From Deltaproteobacteria bacterium (GTDB lineage Bacteria > Desulfobacterota > Desulfarculia > Adiutricales > Adiutricaceae): a stretch of 42,361 bases of DNA. Positions 1 through 9,056 of the stretch are shown here, in pieces. The position numbers were made by a program, and so were the translations under genes. Numbering within the stretch: position 1 is the first letter of the stretch; each line of letters begins with the position of its first letter. Below the pieces are notes generated by a model that did not search any database, was not told the origin of the DNA, and was given only the letters and a program-made list of their open reading frames with translations. The DNA lies in NCBI GenBank assembly GCA_031276865.1, contig JAISMF010000095.1:1-42361 (forward strand), written 5' to 3'.

Positions 1-811
1 TTCACGACTTCGTTCACGAGTACTTGGGTTTAAGATTCAAAATGTCCACCAGTCCATACATCTCGTACAAGTCTTTGTCCGTGTAGTGCTTGTATTTCTT
101 GGTTTTCCACTTATGTTTCCTTCCCAACCAATGGCGAAACCGGCTCACAACATGTTTACTTATCCCTGAATATGCCGAGGATACGAACCCTACGCTGAAG
201 TAGTTGGCCCATCCCCTCACAACTTCATTGACTTTCTTCACGATGTAACTGGCATCCAAACTGCCCATGTTAGCGGCAGTCAGGTCATGTACTTTTTCTT
301 TTAGACTGTCAATCTTCTTCCGCGCTGGTTTGGCGCCGAGGCGCCTTTTCTTCTTCTTCCACGAATACAACACCTTGAATTCGTAACCCAGGAAGACAAA
401 GCTATCACCCGGCAGGGTCGCTGCCCGAGTCTTTTCTTTGTTTACTACCAACCCGAGTTCCTTTTCCATGATGTTGATCATCGTTTGCAAGTAGGCATCC
501 AAGTCCCGCCAATTGCATATAACCAAATCGTCAGCGTAGTTGATGATTTTACCGCTTAGGTAGCCGTTACCTCTAGCTTTCCTTCCCAGACTTCGGGCTT
601 CCCCAATATCTTGGTGGGTCGCCTTCCGTAACTTTCTTTCGAGGCCTTCTCGATGTTCACTCACGTTGCAACCTGCTTACTTGCGGCCCCCCTAAAGGAG
701 ACTTTACACCTTGAGCCTAAGTCATTTCGTCACCTCCATGGCTTTCAAGGTTACTACCGGCCGGACCAGCCCAGTTGCAGGGCGGGCATCTCAGCCCGCT
801 AGGTACGCGCG
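1..811 (-). mobile_element. Group II intron remnant, inserted antisense in hipA
   Basis: A minus-strand block holding the C-terminal half of a group II intron RT/maturase (14-664), preceded by GC-rich, structure-prone sequence (about 665-811) that looks like intron RNA rather than protein-coding DNA. HipA-like coding sequence on the plus strand becomes recognisable at about 812-821, directly abutting this block, so the element seems to have inserted into hipA in antisense orientation. The exact 5' boundary (usual consensus GUGYG) could not be fixed, and the 3' end with domains V and VI would lie beyond the left edge of the window. The short plus-strand frame at 711-938 is not a gene. Confidence 0.5.
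14..664 (-). pseudogene. Group II intron reverse transcriptase/maturase, N-terminally deleted
   Basis: The 216-residue frame contains the RT active-site motif YADD (about residues 43-46, in the context [10 protein letters not shown]), the following RT segment with FLGYEF, and the maturase (GIIM) region with VRGWANYF near residue 150. Full-length proteins of this family are usually 400 residues or more. Here RT domains 0-4 are missing, and the first ~35 residues resemble translated intron RNA, so an internal deletion probably fused the 5' RNA part to the second half of the RT gene. The product cannot be an active RT. It could only be a remnant, or a maturase-like C-terminal fragment. The family assignment is firm; the deletion scenario is inference. 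Confidence 0.75.
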
Positions 812-1666
812 CCTTTACACGGCGCACAAGACAAATTTTACATACCGGCAAAAGATTCCATCGCCGCTACGACTCATATCATTAAACCCGTTTCCACCAG
901 ATTTAAAAAATTACACATTAATGAAACTTTTTGAATGAAACTCGCCGAGGAATTGGGCCTTCCCGTGGCCAAATCGGATATATTAACTTTCAATAAAGTG
1001 GATGTTTACATTACTGAATGATATGATATAAAGGTTTTGTATGACGGCACTATTCAAAAATTACATCAAGAAGATTTTTGCCAGGCGTTAGGTTATCCTA
1101 ACGCCAGAAAATACGAATCCAGCGGTGGTCCCGGCGTAAAACAATGTTTAAATTTTATCATAAATAATGATATCAGCGATCAAACAACGGCTAAATTACA
1201 TTTTTCCCAACTCTTAATTTTTAATTTTATAATTGGCAATTGCGACGCGCATGCTAAAAATATTTCAATATTATATGATTTTGACGGTAAAAATATTATC
1301 AAACATAGTTTGGCTCCTTTTTACGACCTGGTTTCCACAAAAATCTATAAAAACTTATCTTGCGATCTCGCCATGTTTATCGCTAAAACAAAGGACCATG
1401 GATTACTTTGCAAAGAATCGCTTAATTTATTAATAGAAGATCTCCAATTTGAAAAAAAAGACTTTGGAGAAATGGCGTTTTCATTTATTCAAAATATTCA
1501 AAATATTCAAAAGTCAGTCCGAAAAATTATGAAGATATACAGTTACCATGATGAAATATGTCAATTTCAGAAAAATATATGCCGTATAATAAATACTAAT
1601 TGTGAACTATTTCTGAATCCCTTACGTGAACTATTACATTCACCAAAAAATAGGCCTAGACCTTAG
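812..1666 (+). pseudogene. hipA: HipA-family serine/threonine kinase toxin, degraded
   Basis: Read in one frame, this stretch gives the order of a HipA kinase: GAQDKF (821-838), TTHIIKP (872-892), INETF-MKLAEELGLPVA, YITE-YD, then HQEDFCQALG, GGPG, the catalytic-loop motif GNCDAHAKN (about 1231-1260), and FYDLVS, which stands in for the kinase DFG-type motif. Two in-frame TGA codons interrupt it, at 932-934 (where the family has Cys, FCMKLA) and at 1019-1021 (where Arg is expected, ERYD). The N-terminal part is cut off by the group II intron remnant at the left. The second half is open and ends with TAG at 1664-1666. HipA toxins phosphorylate glutamyl-tRNA synthetase or related targets; this copy should be inactive. 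No HipB antitoxin is seen in the window. The AT-rich composition differs from the neighbouring T6SS genes. Confidence 0.8.
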
Positions 1667-2097
1667 TTATTATCCAAAAAATTTAGATGATCTTTTATAT
1701 ATCTAATTTATTCACACGTTCCATGACTTCCGCGGTACGGATACGACTAAATAAAGCGATATCGGGACGTTTGCCAGAACTCTTAATATTACTCCAGTGG
1801 TAAAAAGTTAGAAAAATAAAATGAAATTATCGCCCTCATTTCATTACTTTTTTCAATATTTACCCTCCGTGATGATATTTTGAAATAATATCTTTTAACT
1901 TTTAACCGAACTAATTTTCATCTTCGTGATTGACGCTCGTCAAGGAAAAACTTCGATAGTTGTATTTTTACAAATTATTCAGCTAATGGACTATACGCTG
2001 TTTAGAATTTCTTTCAAATTTTGTAAGAGAACCGCCAACGATTTCCGCCGGTCGTCTTTCCATAGGCGAGTGAAAAACGCTTTAGGCCGATTTCAGG
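1667..2097. other. Intergenic region, no gene seen
   Basis: About 430 bases of AT-rich sequence between the hipA pseudogene and the end of the T6SS operon, which converge here. A 71-codon plus-strand frame at 1926-2141 has no recognisable features and overlaps the end of the minus-strand gene, so it was not called. No RNA gene or mobile-element end was recognised. Confidence 0.5.
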
Positions 2098-2128
2098 AAA
2101 AAAAAATCACCCGCCCGGCGCGTGGGCG
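2098..2128 (-). terminator. Possible rho-independent terminator of the T6SS operon
   Basis: On the minus strand a CGCCC/GGGCG stem (2124-2128 with 2112-2116, 7-base loop) overlaps the last codons of the gene ending at 2107 and is followed by nine T residues (2098-2106 as read on minus). The U-run starts a few bases after the stem, so the shape is not ideal, but the position at the operon end fits. Confidence 0.4.
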
Positions 2129-2553
2129 CCTCCGTCCGTAATCGTCATCCGGATTAAAGCGGCTCCCTCCCGGCAAAAAATCTCCGATGACGCGTCTTTC
2201 ACCATCATTTCCGGCCTATAATAGACAACCAGCTCCGAACTTTCCATACCGCCCAAAAGCTCCGCGCGCTCCACCGGACCTCCGCTTGCGGCCAACACCT
2301 CTTCTTTAGGATTGAAATATCCGAAAAAAACCACTCTGCTTTTAGGCGCGTTGGAATTCAATTCGTTTATCAAAGACGCGTCTCCGAAGGCGCCCTCTAC
2401 GGGAAGAACCGCTTCGAAGCGCCCTGACTCGTCATAGCGCGCGAAAAAGTCGCCGATTGTTCCCAAGCCCAGCCCTTTTCGGTCGCAAGATCCGTAATTT
2501 TCGGGATTGAAATCATATTTTTCCGCCACTCTGGCCGATTCGCGTTCCGTCAT
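2107..2553 (-). CDS. Fourth repeat domain of the T6SS-linked repeat protein, in a shifted frame
   Basis: The 148 residues from the internal ATG match the repeat unit of the upstream gene (2697-5177). They show YGSC near the start of the unit, then GTIGDFFARYDESGRFE (compare GSFGALSARYDERGRL in repeat 1) and a final strand-rich part with CREGAALIRM. The frame is open well upstream of this ATG, through 2697 and back to the G9 tract at 2759-2767. I therefore read it as the true 3' end of the upstream gene, displaced by one base, and not as an independent gene. If the frames were joined, the protein would be roughly 1,000 residues with four repeat domains. As it stands this part is translated only if there is frameshifting, slippage at the G tract, or internal initiation. 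The domain function is unknown. Confidence 0.6.
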   Translation of the reverse strand: MTERESARVAEKYDFNPENYGSCDRKGLGLGTIGDFFARYDESGRFEAVLPVEGAFGDASLINELNSNAPKSRVVFFGYFNPKEEVLAASGGPVERAELLGGMESSELVVYYRPEMMVKDASSEIFCREGAALIRMTITDGGAHAPGG

Positions 2554-2696
2554 CTCCCCTTCGCTTAAGAGCCAGGTGACGTCTCCCGCCGGATCCTTTT
2601 CCGGCTCCCCTGAAAGCGACTCCGCCTGGTTTTCCAGAACAACTTCGACCGTTGGCCGTTTATCACCCCTTTCTGCTGATACAGGGACGGGGCCGT

Positions 2697-5177
2697 TTAT
2701 CCGCTCTTCCGAAGCTCGGACGTTTTCATTTCCCTTCGCTTCGGATCTTCGGGAGTTTCCCCCCCCCTCTCCTCCGGCGGGGACGACCCCGGAGGGAATC
2801 CCCCGGGGCTTTCCCCGGCCTCAACGCTTTCCGGCGGCGTGTTGTTGGGGGCGAAACCCCCATCCTCCGTCCCGCTCTCCTTTACCTCGGCCGAATCGCT
2901 TTCCGGAGCCTCCGGGGCCGCCGCGGCGTCTTTTTCCGGCTCCTCTTTTCGCCAGTCGTCGATATCCATTGTCACTTTCACGGCCAGATAGCCGCTTTTG
3001 CAGTAAAGCTCCAAAGCGGCGCTCCTGGGAGCCAATTCATCGTGGAAATTGAAGCTCAGACGGGTGATATCCGCATGGCGGCCGTATTTAACGTTGGAGA
3101 CCGGACCGAGACCGTCCCGGTAGTCGCTCCCGCGGGCGGAATAGGAACCGGAAAAATTCACGTAGGCGACATTCCGGTGAGCTCTTTTCCTCCTTAAGTT
3201 TCTAAAACGCGTCTTTCCCAGAACCCCTCTGAAGGGGGCCTCCATGATATAGATGTTGGGCCCCTCGTAGCGGCTGGTGAATTTTCCAAAGGACCCGGAT
3301 CCGGGGCCCGTGGCCTTTAAATCGCAGGGAGAGTATCCCGGAAGCAGGGGATCGGCGTCCGCCGGGGTCTCAGTCTCTTCGGGCTTTTCTTTTTCCGGGC
3401 TCTCCTTTGGAGCGGCTTCTTCGTCTTGGCGCGCCTCCGCCTGCGCCAAAACTCCGGACGAAGCGCTTTCACGAGCGTTTTCCAAATTTTCAGCCGCCGG
3501 CGGAGGCGCCGACGCCTCTGACGGGGTCGCCGACGCCTCTGACGGGGTCGGCGACGCCTCTGACGGGGCCGGCGACGCCTCTGACGGGGCCGGCGCGGCT
3601 AAAACCGCGGAAGACTCCGGCGGAGCGGAAGACTCCGGCGGAGCGGATGACTCCGGCGGAGCGGAAGACTCGGGAGGAGCGGAAGACTCCGGCGGAACGG
3701 AAGAATCTGGAGGAGCTGAAGGCTCCGGAGGCGCGGGCGCGCTTTCGATAATTTCCGGGTCGCTTCCCTCCACGACGGGTAAGTCGCCGGATCCCGCCTC
3801 CTCGTCCGGCGTTTCAAAACCTTCGCCTCCGGGGGTGAGGCGCGCGGCGAGAGATTTATCCCGGCACAAAACCTCGATCTTCACCGCCTCCGGGGGTTTC
3901 CCCCGGCGGTAGGTGAAGCTCAGTCGGGTGAAATCCTTATGAAAGCCGAAACGGACATGCCTCACGCCCGAATTTGGGAAATTCTCCTCCGTTTTTCCGG
4001 CCGAAAGGCGCCCCTGAAAGTCCACGAAACTCACGGCTCCGTCGCGGGAACTCAAAATGTTGTCGCTTTTGAAGGCCCCCAATTCTCCTTCCAGCTCCGT
4101 TAAAAAGACGTAGCGGCCTTCGGAATCCCTCCCGAGGGCGATGCCGGAAAATTTTCCGGAGCCCCTTCCCTCGCCTTGGCAGGGGCTGTAGCCTTTAAGT
4201 TCAAAGGGATCCTCCGCCGGATCGGAACCCGGGGCGCCCGCCGGGAAAACGTCCGCGGCTATCGCTTCGCCGGAAGCGTCCGGAGAGGTAGTCTTTTCGG
4301 GCCTCCCCTCCGGATCCGGAGGACTCTTTTGAGTCGAATCTAAGCGAGGGGGCTTGGCCGGTTGGGAGCTGTGGGAAGGGGGGGGATCGGAGGCGCTTCC
4401 GGTCGGAGTTTCCGCCGGGGGGCCCAGAGGGCCCGCTAAATTACGGGAAGCGCTGGGATAGCTTTCCAGATCGGGCGGCAAGAGGGGGGTGAGATTTTTC
4501 GCCCCTCCGGCCGGGAAGGCTTCCGGAGAGGAGGCGGCTCCTTCGCCCGCCTTTTCCGGCTCGTTAAAAGAGAGGCGGATGGCGATTTTACCGTTCCCGC
4601 ACCTAAGCTCCACCAAGACCCTTTCCGGGACCTGGTTCTGGTGATAGTTGAAGCTCACCCGGCGAAAACCTGGATGGACGCCTAGGCGAACGAAACTCAC
4701 CCGTCCCGACTCTTCCGGGCTCAGGTGGAAATCCTTGATTTTGTACGCCCCCTTGAAGTCCAGATAGGTGACGTTTCGGGAATGGCGGCGGATTTCCTCG
4801 TTTACGGCGACCCCTCCCAGGGAGCCTTCGAAGTCGATAAAAAAGAGAAGGCGGCCCCGCTCGTCGTAGCGGGCCGAGAGAGCCCCGAAGGATCCCTTTC
4901 CCGGCCCCGAGTCCGCGGGCGGACAAGGGCCGTAGGCGGCGAACTCGTCTTTCTTTTCGTCTCCGCTCCCAATCACTTCCCCGGCCGAGGCCGCGGCCGC
5001 GCCCGTTTCCGCTTCCGGACGAATCAGGGCGGCGGGGGGGGTGGGGGGCTGTAAAAAGAGATTTTCCTCCGCCCCTATTTCCGGGACGTCCCCCATCAAC
5101 ACGTAGATCCTCCAGGAGACCGCCAGAAAGAGGGCGAGAAAAAGAAACGGAATATATCTGGTCCCCCGGCGCGTCAT
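2697..5177 (-). CDS. T6SS-linked membrane protein with repeated beta-rich (AMIN-like?) domains
   Basis: This 826-residue protein starts with a short basic stretch and one hydrophobic segment (about residues 9-28), so most of it should lie in the periplasm. Three copies of a ~120-residue domain follow, at about 80-202, 327-447 and 614-740. Each begins with Y-x-P-C, has a GSFG or GKF motif, a (V/L)xFVDFxG-type strand, a V-x-(F/Y)G-x-H motif followed by R(L/V)SFxY, and ends with LxC...(I/L)AxRL. The last part resembles AMIN-type strands, but this is a weak visual similarity. The linkers are Pro/Ser/Glu-rich. The start overlaps the tssM stop (ATGA), so the two genes are translationally coupled and co-regulated. 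It does not match a core Tss subunit that I know. The frame ends 21 codons past a G9 tract, and a fourth repeat continues in the other frame. Confidence 0.7.
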   Translation of the reverse strand: MTRRGTRYIPFLFLALFLAVSWRIYVLMGDVPEIGAEENLFLQPPTPPAALIRPEAETGAAAASAGEVIGSGDEKKDEFAAYGPCPPADSGPGKGSFGALSARYDERGRLLFFIDFEGSLGGVAVNEEIRRHSRNVTYLDFKGAYKIKDFHLSPEESGRVSFVRLGVHPGFRRVSFNYHQNQVPERVLVELRCGNGKIAIRLSFNEPEKAGEGAASSPEAFPAGGAKNLTPLLPPDLESYPSASRNLAGPLGPPAETPTGSASDPPPSHSSQPAKPPRLDSTQKSPPDPEGRPEKTTSPDASGEAIAADVFPAGAPGSDPAEDPFELKGYSPCQGEGRGSGKFSGIALGRDSEGRYVFLTELEGELGAFKSDNILSSRDGAVSFVDFQGRLSAGKTEENFPNSGVRHVRFGFHKDFTRLSFTYRRGKPPEAVKIEVLCRDKSLAARLTPGGEGFETPDEEAGSGDLPVVEGSDPEIIESAPAPPEPSAPPDSSVPPESSAPPESSAPPESSAPPESSAPPESSAVLAAPAPSEASPAPSEASPTPSEASATPSEASAPPPAAENLENARESASSGVLAQAEARQDEEAAPKESPEKEKPEETETPADADPLLPGYSPCDLKATGPGSGSFGKFTSRYEGPNIYIMEAPFRGVLGKTRFRNLRRKRAHRNVAYVNFSGSYSARGSDYRDGLGPVSNVKYGRHADITRLSFNFHDELAPRSAALELYCKSGYLAVKVTMDIDDWRKEEPEKDAAAAPEAPESDSAEVKESGTEDGGFAPNNTPPESVEAGESPGGFPPGSSPPEERGGETPEDPKRREMKTSELRKSG
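2759..2767 (-). repeat. G9 homopolymer at a frame break
   Basis: Nine consecutive G on the coding (minus) strand lie inside the repeat-protein gene. With nine G the frame ends at 2697. A change of one base moves translation into the frame that is open to 2107 and encodes a fourth repeat domain. Such tracts are prone to replication slippage and also to sequencing or assembly error. Confidence 0.8.
3500..3740 (-). repeat. Tandem coding repeats (SAPPES and PSEAS units)
   Basis: Short in-frame tandem repeats encode a linker between domains 2 and 3 of the repeat protein. There are about five PPESSA-type units of 18 bp, and upstream on the plus strand (3507-3595) about five PSEAS(P/A)x units of 21 bp. 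The low complexity makes length variation between strains likely. Confidence 0.8.
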
Positions 5178-8100
5178 GGCGCCTTGACGATGCTCCTGGG
5201 CAGAGCCGTCCGGCTCAAACTCAGGAAATTAATCACCGGATAGGCGCCCTCGGCCTCGGCCGCGAGGGTGACGCGGGTGACGCCCATGGCCTCCAGCTGA
5301 TCCCGGTGATCGGGAAAATCGGCCGGCGTGAAGACGAAACCGTCTCCGGCTATCTCGTTTAAAAAAGTGGGAAAGCCGTTTTCCGTGTCGTAGCGGATGG
5401 ATAAAGAGAGGCTGGGAAAGTCGATTTCCACTCCCGTCTCCCCGCCGCCCGCGGGTTTCCAGACGAAGGTTTTCGAGACCGGGAAGTTGTAGTTCTCCAG
5501 GGCCTGCGCCTCGTTTCCGCTCTTAAGGTAGACGGTGGTCTTCTCCGGCTTCTCTTTGGCGCCCGGATCCACCACGGCGCCCGTCACCGTGAGCTTCACC
5601 TCGTAGCTCTCCTTAAAAGGCTGCACGGCGTTCTCGGAAGCCCCCAGGGCGGCTATGCTTAAAAAGTCCGAGCTGAAGGGGAACGGCGTCCCGTTCCAGG
5701 AACGGGGGACGAAGCCCGCGAGGCCCTTCCGCTCCAAAAACGGCGCGGCCGGTCCGTTCACGAACTTCATCACCAGCCCCGCGGGGCCGTAGAGGAGAGC
5801 CTCGGCCTCGTCTTGGCCGTGATACATGACCGGCATGTAGACTTCCGACTCCCAAAAGGTGTTAAGCGAAGCGGCGGCGCTTTCGATTAAAAGAGTCTCC
5901 ATCCTCTTTAAAGCGATCCGGCCCGTAGTCAGAAAGACGTCCTCGGCCGAGGAGCCATCGGGGTGCTTGTACACCGAGCTTTCATAGCCCTCCAGGGCGG
6001 CCCGGGCGGCCGCGAAGGCCGTTCCGGCCGAGCCCGCTCCGGTTGAAGGAGTTCCGGGCCCCGGGGCCGGGGCGGCCCCGGGGGCGGCGCTCCCCGCCGC
6101 CTTTCCGCCGGACGAGTCCGGGGCCCCGGCCGGGGCGGCTTGGCCGCCCCCGTAGAAGAGTCCGGCCAAACCCAGTCTCTTTTCGGCCGGGCCGTTCAAA
6201 AGGTCCACGATCTCGTTTTGGGCCTTGATGAAGGCCGAATAGTAGGTCTCCGCCTGGTAGACCCGGCCCACGAAATCCGTGCGGTAGTAGACGTCCTTAA
6301 AGCTCCCCCGAAGGCTCTCCATCACCTCCCCGTAGGAGCCCAGGCGTTTGAACGCGGGAAGCCTGGAGGCCTTGGAAAGTTCCGCCCGGGACCTAGCCCA
6401 GATGCCCACGCCCAAATCCAATTCGGCGTTTTTGAAAAAGAGGTCCTCTTGGTCCTCGTTTAAGTAGGGAGCGAGGTTGTCCGTAAAAACCTGTAAAAAA
6501 CGCTCGTAGGGCTGAAAACCACCCGCCTCGCGTTCGGCCGCGAGATCGGCCGCGCTCTGGGCGGAGCGCACGTTCGCGGCCACGCTTTTAAAGGATTCGT
6601 AGAAGGACGTCCAGTTTTTCACGTATTCCCGCTCGTAGGATTCCTGGTAGGCGGAAAAGCTCGAATCCAGACCGCTTTTTTCGGCGCCGTAGACCTCCCT
6701 TAGCTCGTCTAAGGCGCTCATGACGGCATTTCGGCCTTTGAGGGTGTAGACTCCGGGGACCTCGGTCGACGCCCCTTCGGGTATGTAGGGGGCCATGCGG
6801 GCCAGATTGTCCATTCGGGGCCAGAACTCGTTTAAAGGCACGCTTTGAAGTTCCGGAAGATTCCGGGCCCAGCGGGTGATCCAGTCCATGGAGCTGCCGC
6901 TGTTCACGCCAGCGGCCAGGGAAAGGGATTCCCTCAGCCGCGAAAGCGGATGATAGGGCCTTACCAGCCTATCGTCGCGCCGCAAATACTCCATCAAGAC
7001 CCGACAGAAGCCCAAATCCCAATAGGAGGTCGAGGGGCCTTGGAAGTCTTCCGGCAAAAGGGGAAAGCCGCCGGCCAAGGAGAGGTAGTCCTCGCCCCTT
7101 TCCCGGGCGTTGAAGACCGAAAGCAGCCAGAGGATCTGCCGCAAGGTCATGGAATACTCCAGGGAATCCCCGTTGGGAATGGAACGGAGCTGGAGATCGA
7201 GGCTTCCGATGAGCTCGTCCACCAACACGTCGGCGCTCGTGATGAAATCCCCCTCCACCTCGCTAATGAAGCGGTCCGCCCGATCGGAACCTAGGCCCCT
7301 CACTTTGTGCCTGGCCCGCGCCTTGTCCAGCTCGCCTAAGAAAAAGTTCAAGGCGTTGGCCTGAAAAAGGGCGTTTCGCGGCCCCGCTCCGGATCCGGAG
7401 AGGGTCCCGGCGGAACCCCGCACGGAGACGCTCACGGCGGACACGTCCCGGTGAAAGCTCACGTTTTTATAAAAGAGGAAGCCCAAAACGCCTAAGATCA
7501 GGTAGAAAACCAGGCAAAATAAGGCGAGGCGTTTGCGGCCCCTACCTCCCGGAAGATTGAGGCGTTTAGCGAGGGAAGCGTTCTCCCCGAGGGTCTCGTT
7601 TAAAAAACGGGTAAAGCCCGGCTCCGGCGCGCCTAGCTCGGGGCCGGAGGCGGCGGCGGTGAGGAAGATCCCCCGCGTCTGCGGAGGGGGGGCGTAGGGC
7701 GACTGCCGCGAGAGCCCGGAGAGATACACCGAGAGGGGTCTTTCCAGCCGGTGGAGGGACGCGGGGGCCAAGAGAAGGCGAGCGAGCTTTTCCGGCGGAG
7801 AGTCCAGATCGTCAACCAGGAGGTTTCGCATCCTCCTACCCAAAACTTCCGTGGTCTTAAGCGGAGCGCCGCCCAACTCCTGGGGATCGATTAGAACTCC
7901 CGCCGGGGAATCCGCCTCGATCCCGCGCACGGCGTCCCGCAAGCCGGCGAAGCCTTCCAGTTCGGTCACCAGCAGATACACCGGCGCCGAGGCGTCCGTT
8001 ATCCGCATGAGGATATCCAGGCACTTCCTCTCCCGGACGCTTAAATTTAAAAGATCCCCCTCCCTTTCCCGACGCAAAAGTTCACCGGGCGTCAAAAGAA

Positions 8101-8890
8101 CTATCCCGTTTAAAGGTATTTTCCGTCCGGTCTTCACGAGGAGCCCGGCGAAAAGCTCCCAATCGGCCATCTCCCGGTATTCCGTTCCAGCGCCGGAAGA
8201 GGCGCCGCCGACCCCGGACGACCCTCCTTTGGCGGACGGGCTTCCGCCCCCCGGGCGGAAGCCCGCGAGGGGTCTAAGGCTCATCCCGGCGCCTTCCCCT
8301 TCCTCTTGGCCTAAGGCCGGAACGGCCGCCCCCACGGGGGCGGAAGAAAAGGTTCGGGGCGGGGCGGAGGCGGCGCTTTTGAGAAAACCGTAGGGCTCGA
8401 GAAAGACGTTTCCGCCGGAAACGTACCAGTTGAAGCCGGGACCAACGCGGGACCCCTCCTCGCCGTCCCCCGCGTTTAAAAAATCCGTCACCGCCCCGCT
8501 TTTCCCCAGAAAAGTCCCGGAGGAATCGGCGTTGGGCTCCAGAAACAAAAACCAGTGGCCGTCCGCCGCCAGATCGCTCTCCTTAGGGCCGGCGGCGTTC
8601 TCGAGGGCGCTAAGACCCCGGCGCCAGTCTCGCTCCAAAAGGCTCACCAGGACATCCTCCCTCTCGCTTTCCCTTTCGGTCACCGCCACCCTCCGGGCCA
8701 GGGCGCGGCGGGTGAAGGAGGCGTAAAGGGAGGTGGCTATCCACCAGAGAAGGGGAAAGACCAGAAAGACCAAAGGCCCCAAAAGCGCGACCGCGGGAGA
8801 CCACTGGAAATACCAGGCCACGGCGAGGAGGGCGATCCCCGAAACGAAGGCCATGATAAAGAGAAGGATTATGAAGAAAAACTTTTTCAA
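5174..8890 (-). CDS. tssM: T6SS inner-membrane core protein TssM (IcmF family)
   Basis: TssM spans the inner membrane and periplasm and with TssL and TssJ forms the T6SS trans-envelope complex. The 1238-residue length is typical. Two N-terminal TM segments (about 4-25 and 35-55) flank a short loop, a cytoplasmic domain follows, and a third TM lies near residues 453-475, then a long periplasmic part with the C-terminal IcmF/DUF1215-like region. In the cytoplasmic domain, blocks such as LNGIVLLTPGELL and PVYLLVTELEGFAGL match the NTPase-like domain. The expected P-loop is replaced by a sequence around 117-131 (LEPNADSSGTFLGKS) that does not fit GxxxxGK(S/T), so nucleotide binding is doubtful. 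A Gly/Ala/Pro/Ser-rich insert occurs near residues 920-960. The gene is 166 bases from tssL and overlaps the next gene by 4 bases. Confidence 0.92.
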   Translation of the reverse strand: MKKFFFIILLFIMAFVSGIALLAVAWYFQWSPAVALLGPLVFLVFPLLWWIATSLYASFTRRALARRVAVTERESEREDVLVSLLERDWRRGLSALENAAGPKESDLAADGHWFLFLEPNADSSGTFLGKSGAVTDFLNAGDGEEGSRVGPGFNWYVSGGNVFLEPYGFLKSAASAPPRTFSSAPVGAAVPALGQEEGEGAGMSLRPLAGFRPGGGSPSAKGGSSGVGGASSGAGTEYREMADWELFAGLLVKTGRKIPLNGIVLLTPGELLRREREGDLLNLSVRERKCLDILMRITDASAPVYLLVTELEGFAGLRDAVRGIEADSPAGVLIDPQELGGAPLKTTEVLGRRMRNLLVDDLDSPPEKLARLLLAPASLHRLERPLSVYLSGLSRQSPYAPPPQTRGIFLTAAASGPELGAPEPGFTRFLNETLGENASLAKRLNLPGGRGRKRLALFCLVFYLILGVLGFLFYKNVSFHRDVSAVSVSVRGSAGTLSGSGAGPRNALFQANALNFFLGELDKARARHKVRGLGSDRADRFISEVEGDFITSADVLVDELIGSLDLQLRSIPNGDSLEYSMTLRQILWLLSVFNARERGEDYLSLAGGFPLLPEDFQGPSTSYWDLGFCRVLMEYLRRDDRLVRPYHPLSRLRESLSLAAGVNSGSSMDWITRWARNLPELQSVPLNEFWPRMDNLARMAPYIPEGASTEVPGVYTLKGRNAVMSALDELREVYGAEKSGLDSSFSAYQESYEREYVKNWTSFYESFKSVAANVRSAQSAADLAAEREAGGFQPYERFLQVFTDNLAPYLNEDQEDLFFKNAELDLGVGIWARSRAELSKASRLPAFKRLGSYGEVMESLRGSFKDVYYRTDFVGRVYQAETYYSAFIKAQNEIVDLLNGPAEKRLGLAGLFYGGGQAAPAGAPDSSGGKAAGSAAPGAAPAPGPGTPSTGAGSAGTAFAAARAALEGYESSVYKHPDGSSAEDVFLTTGRIALKRMETLLIESAAASLNTFWESEVYMPVMYHGQDEAEALLYGPAGLVMKFVNGPAAPFLERKGLAGFVPRSWNGTPFPFSSDFLSIAALGASENAVQPFKESYEVKLTVTGAVVDPGAKEKPEKTTVYLKSGNEAQALENYNFPVSKTFVWKPAGGGETGVEIDFPSLSLSIRYDTENGFPTFLNEIAGDGFVFTPADFPDHRDQLEAMGVTRVTLAAEAEGAYPVINFLSLSRTALPRSIVKAP

Positions 8891-9056
8891 GGGCGGACCG
8901 GAAAATATTTTTCAGGGTCGCGAAACGGCCGAGGGAGCGGATTTCGGACGCGCGGGGGGGGTTACAAGCTTGAAGGAAAAACCGCCCTCCCTAAACCTTG
9001 ACAGGTCGAGCCGCGAAGGGAGGCGCGGCCGGAAGACGGCGGACTTAAATAATCGT

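Noticed and set aside
3277..3912. Plus-strand 211-codon frame in the repeat protein gene
   Set aside because: It is the mirror frame of coding tandem repeats on the minus strand; Gly/Ser/Asp low complexity only.
7851..8393. Plus-strand frames inside tssM
   Set aside because: Long open shadow frames are expected in GC-rich genes; no recognisable protein.
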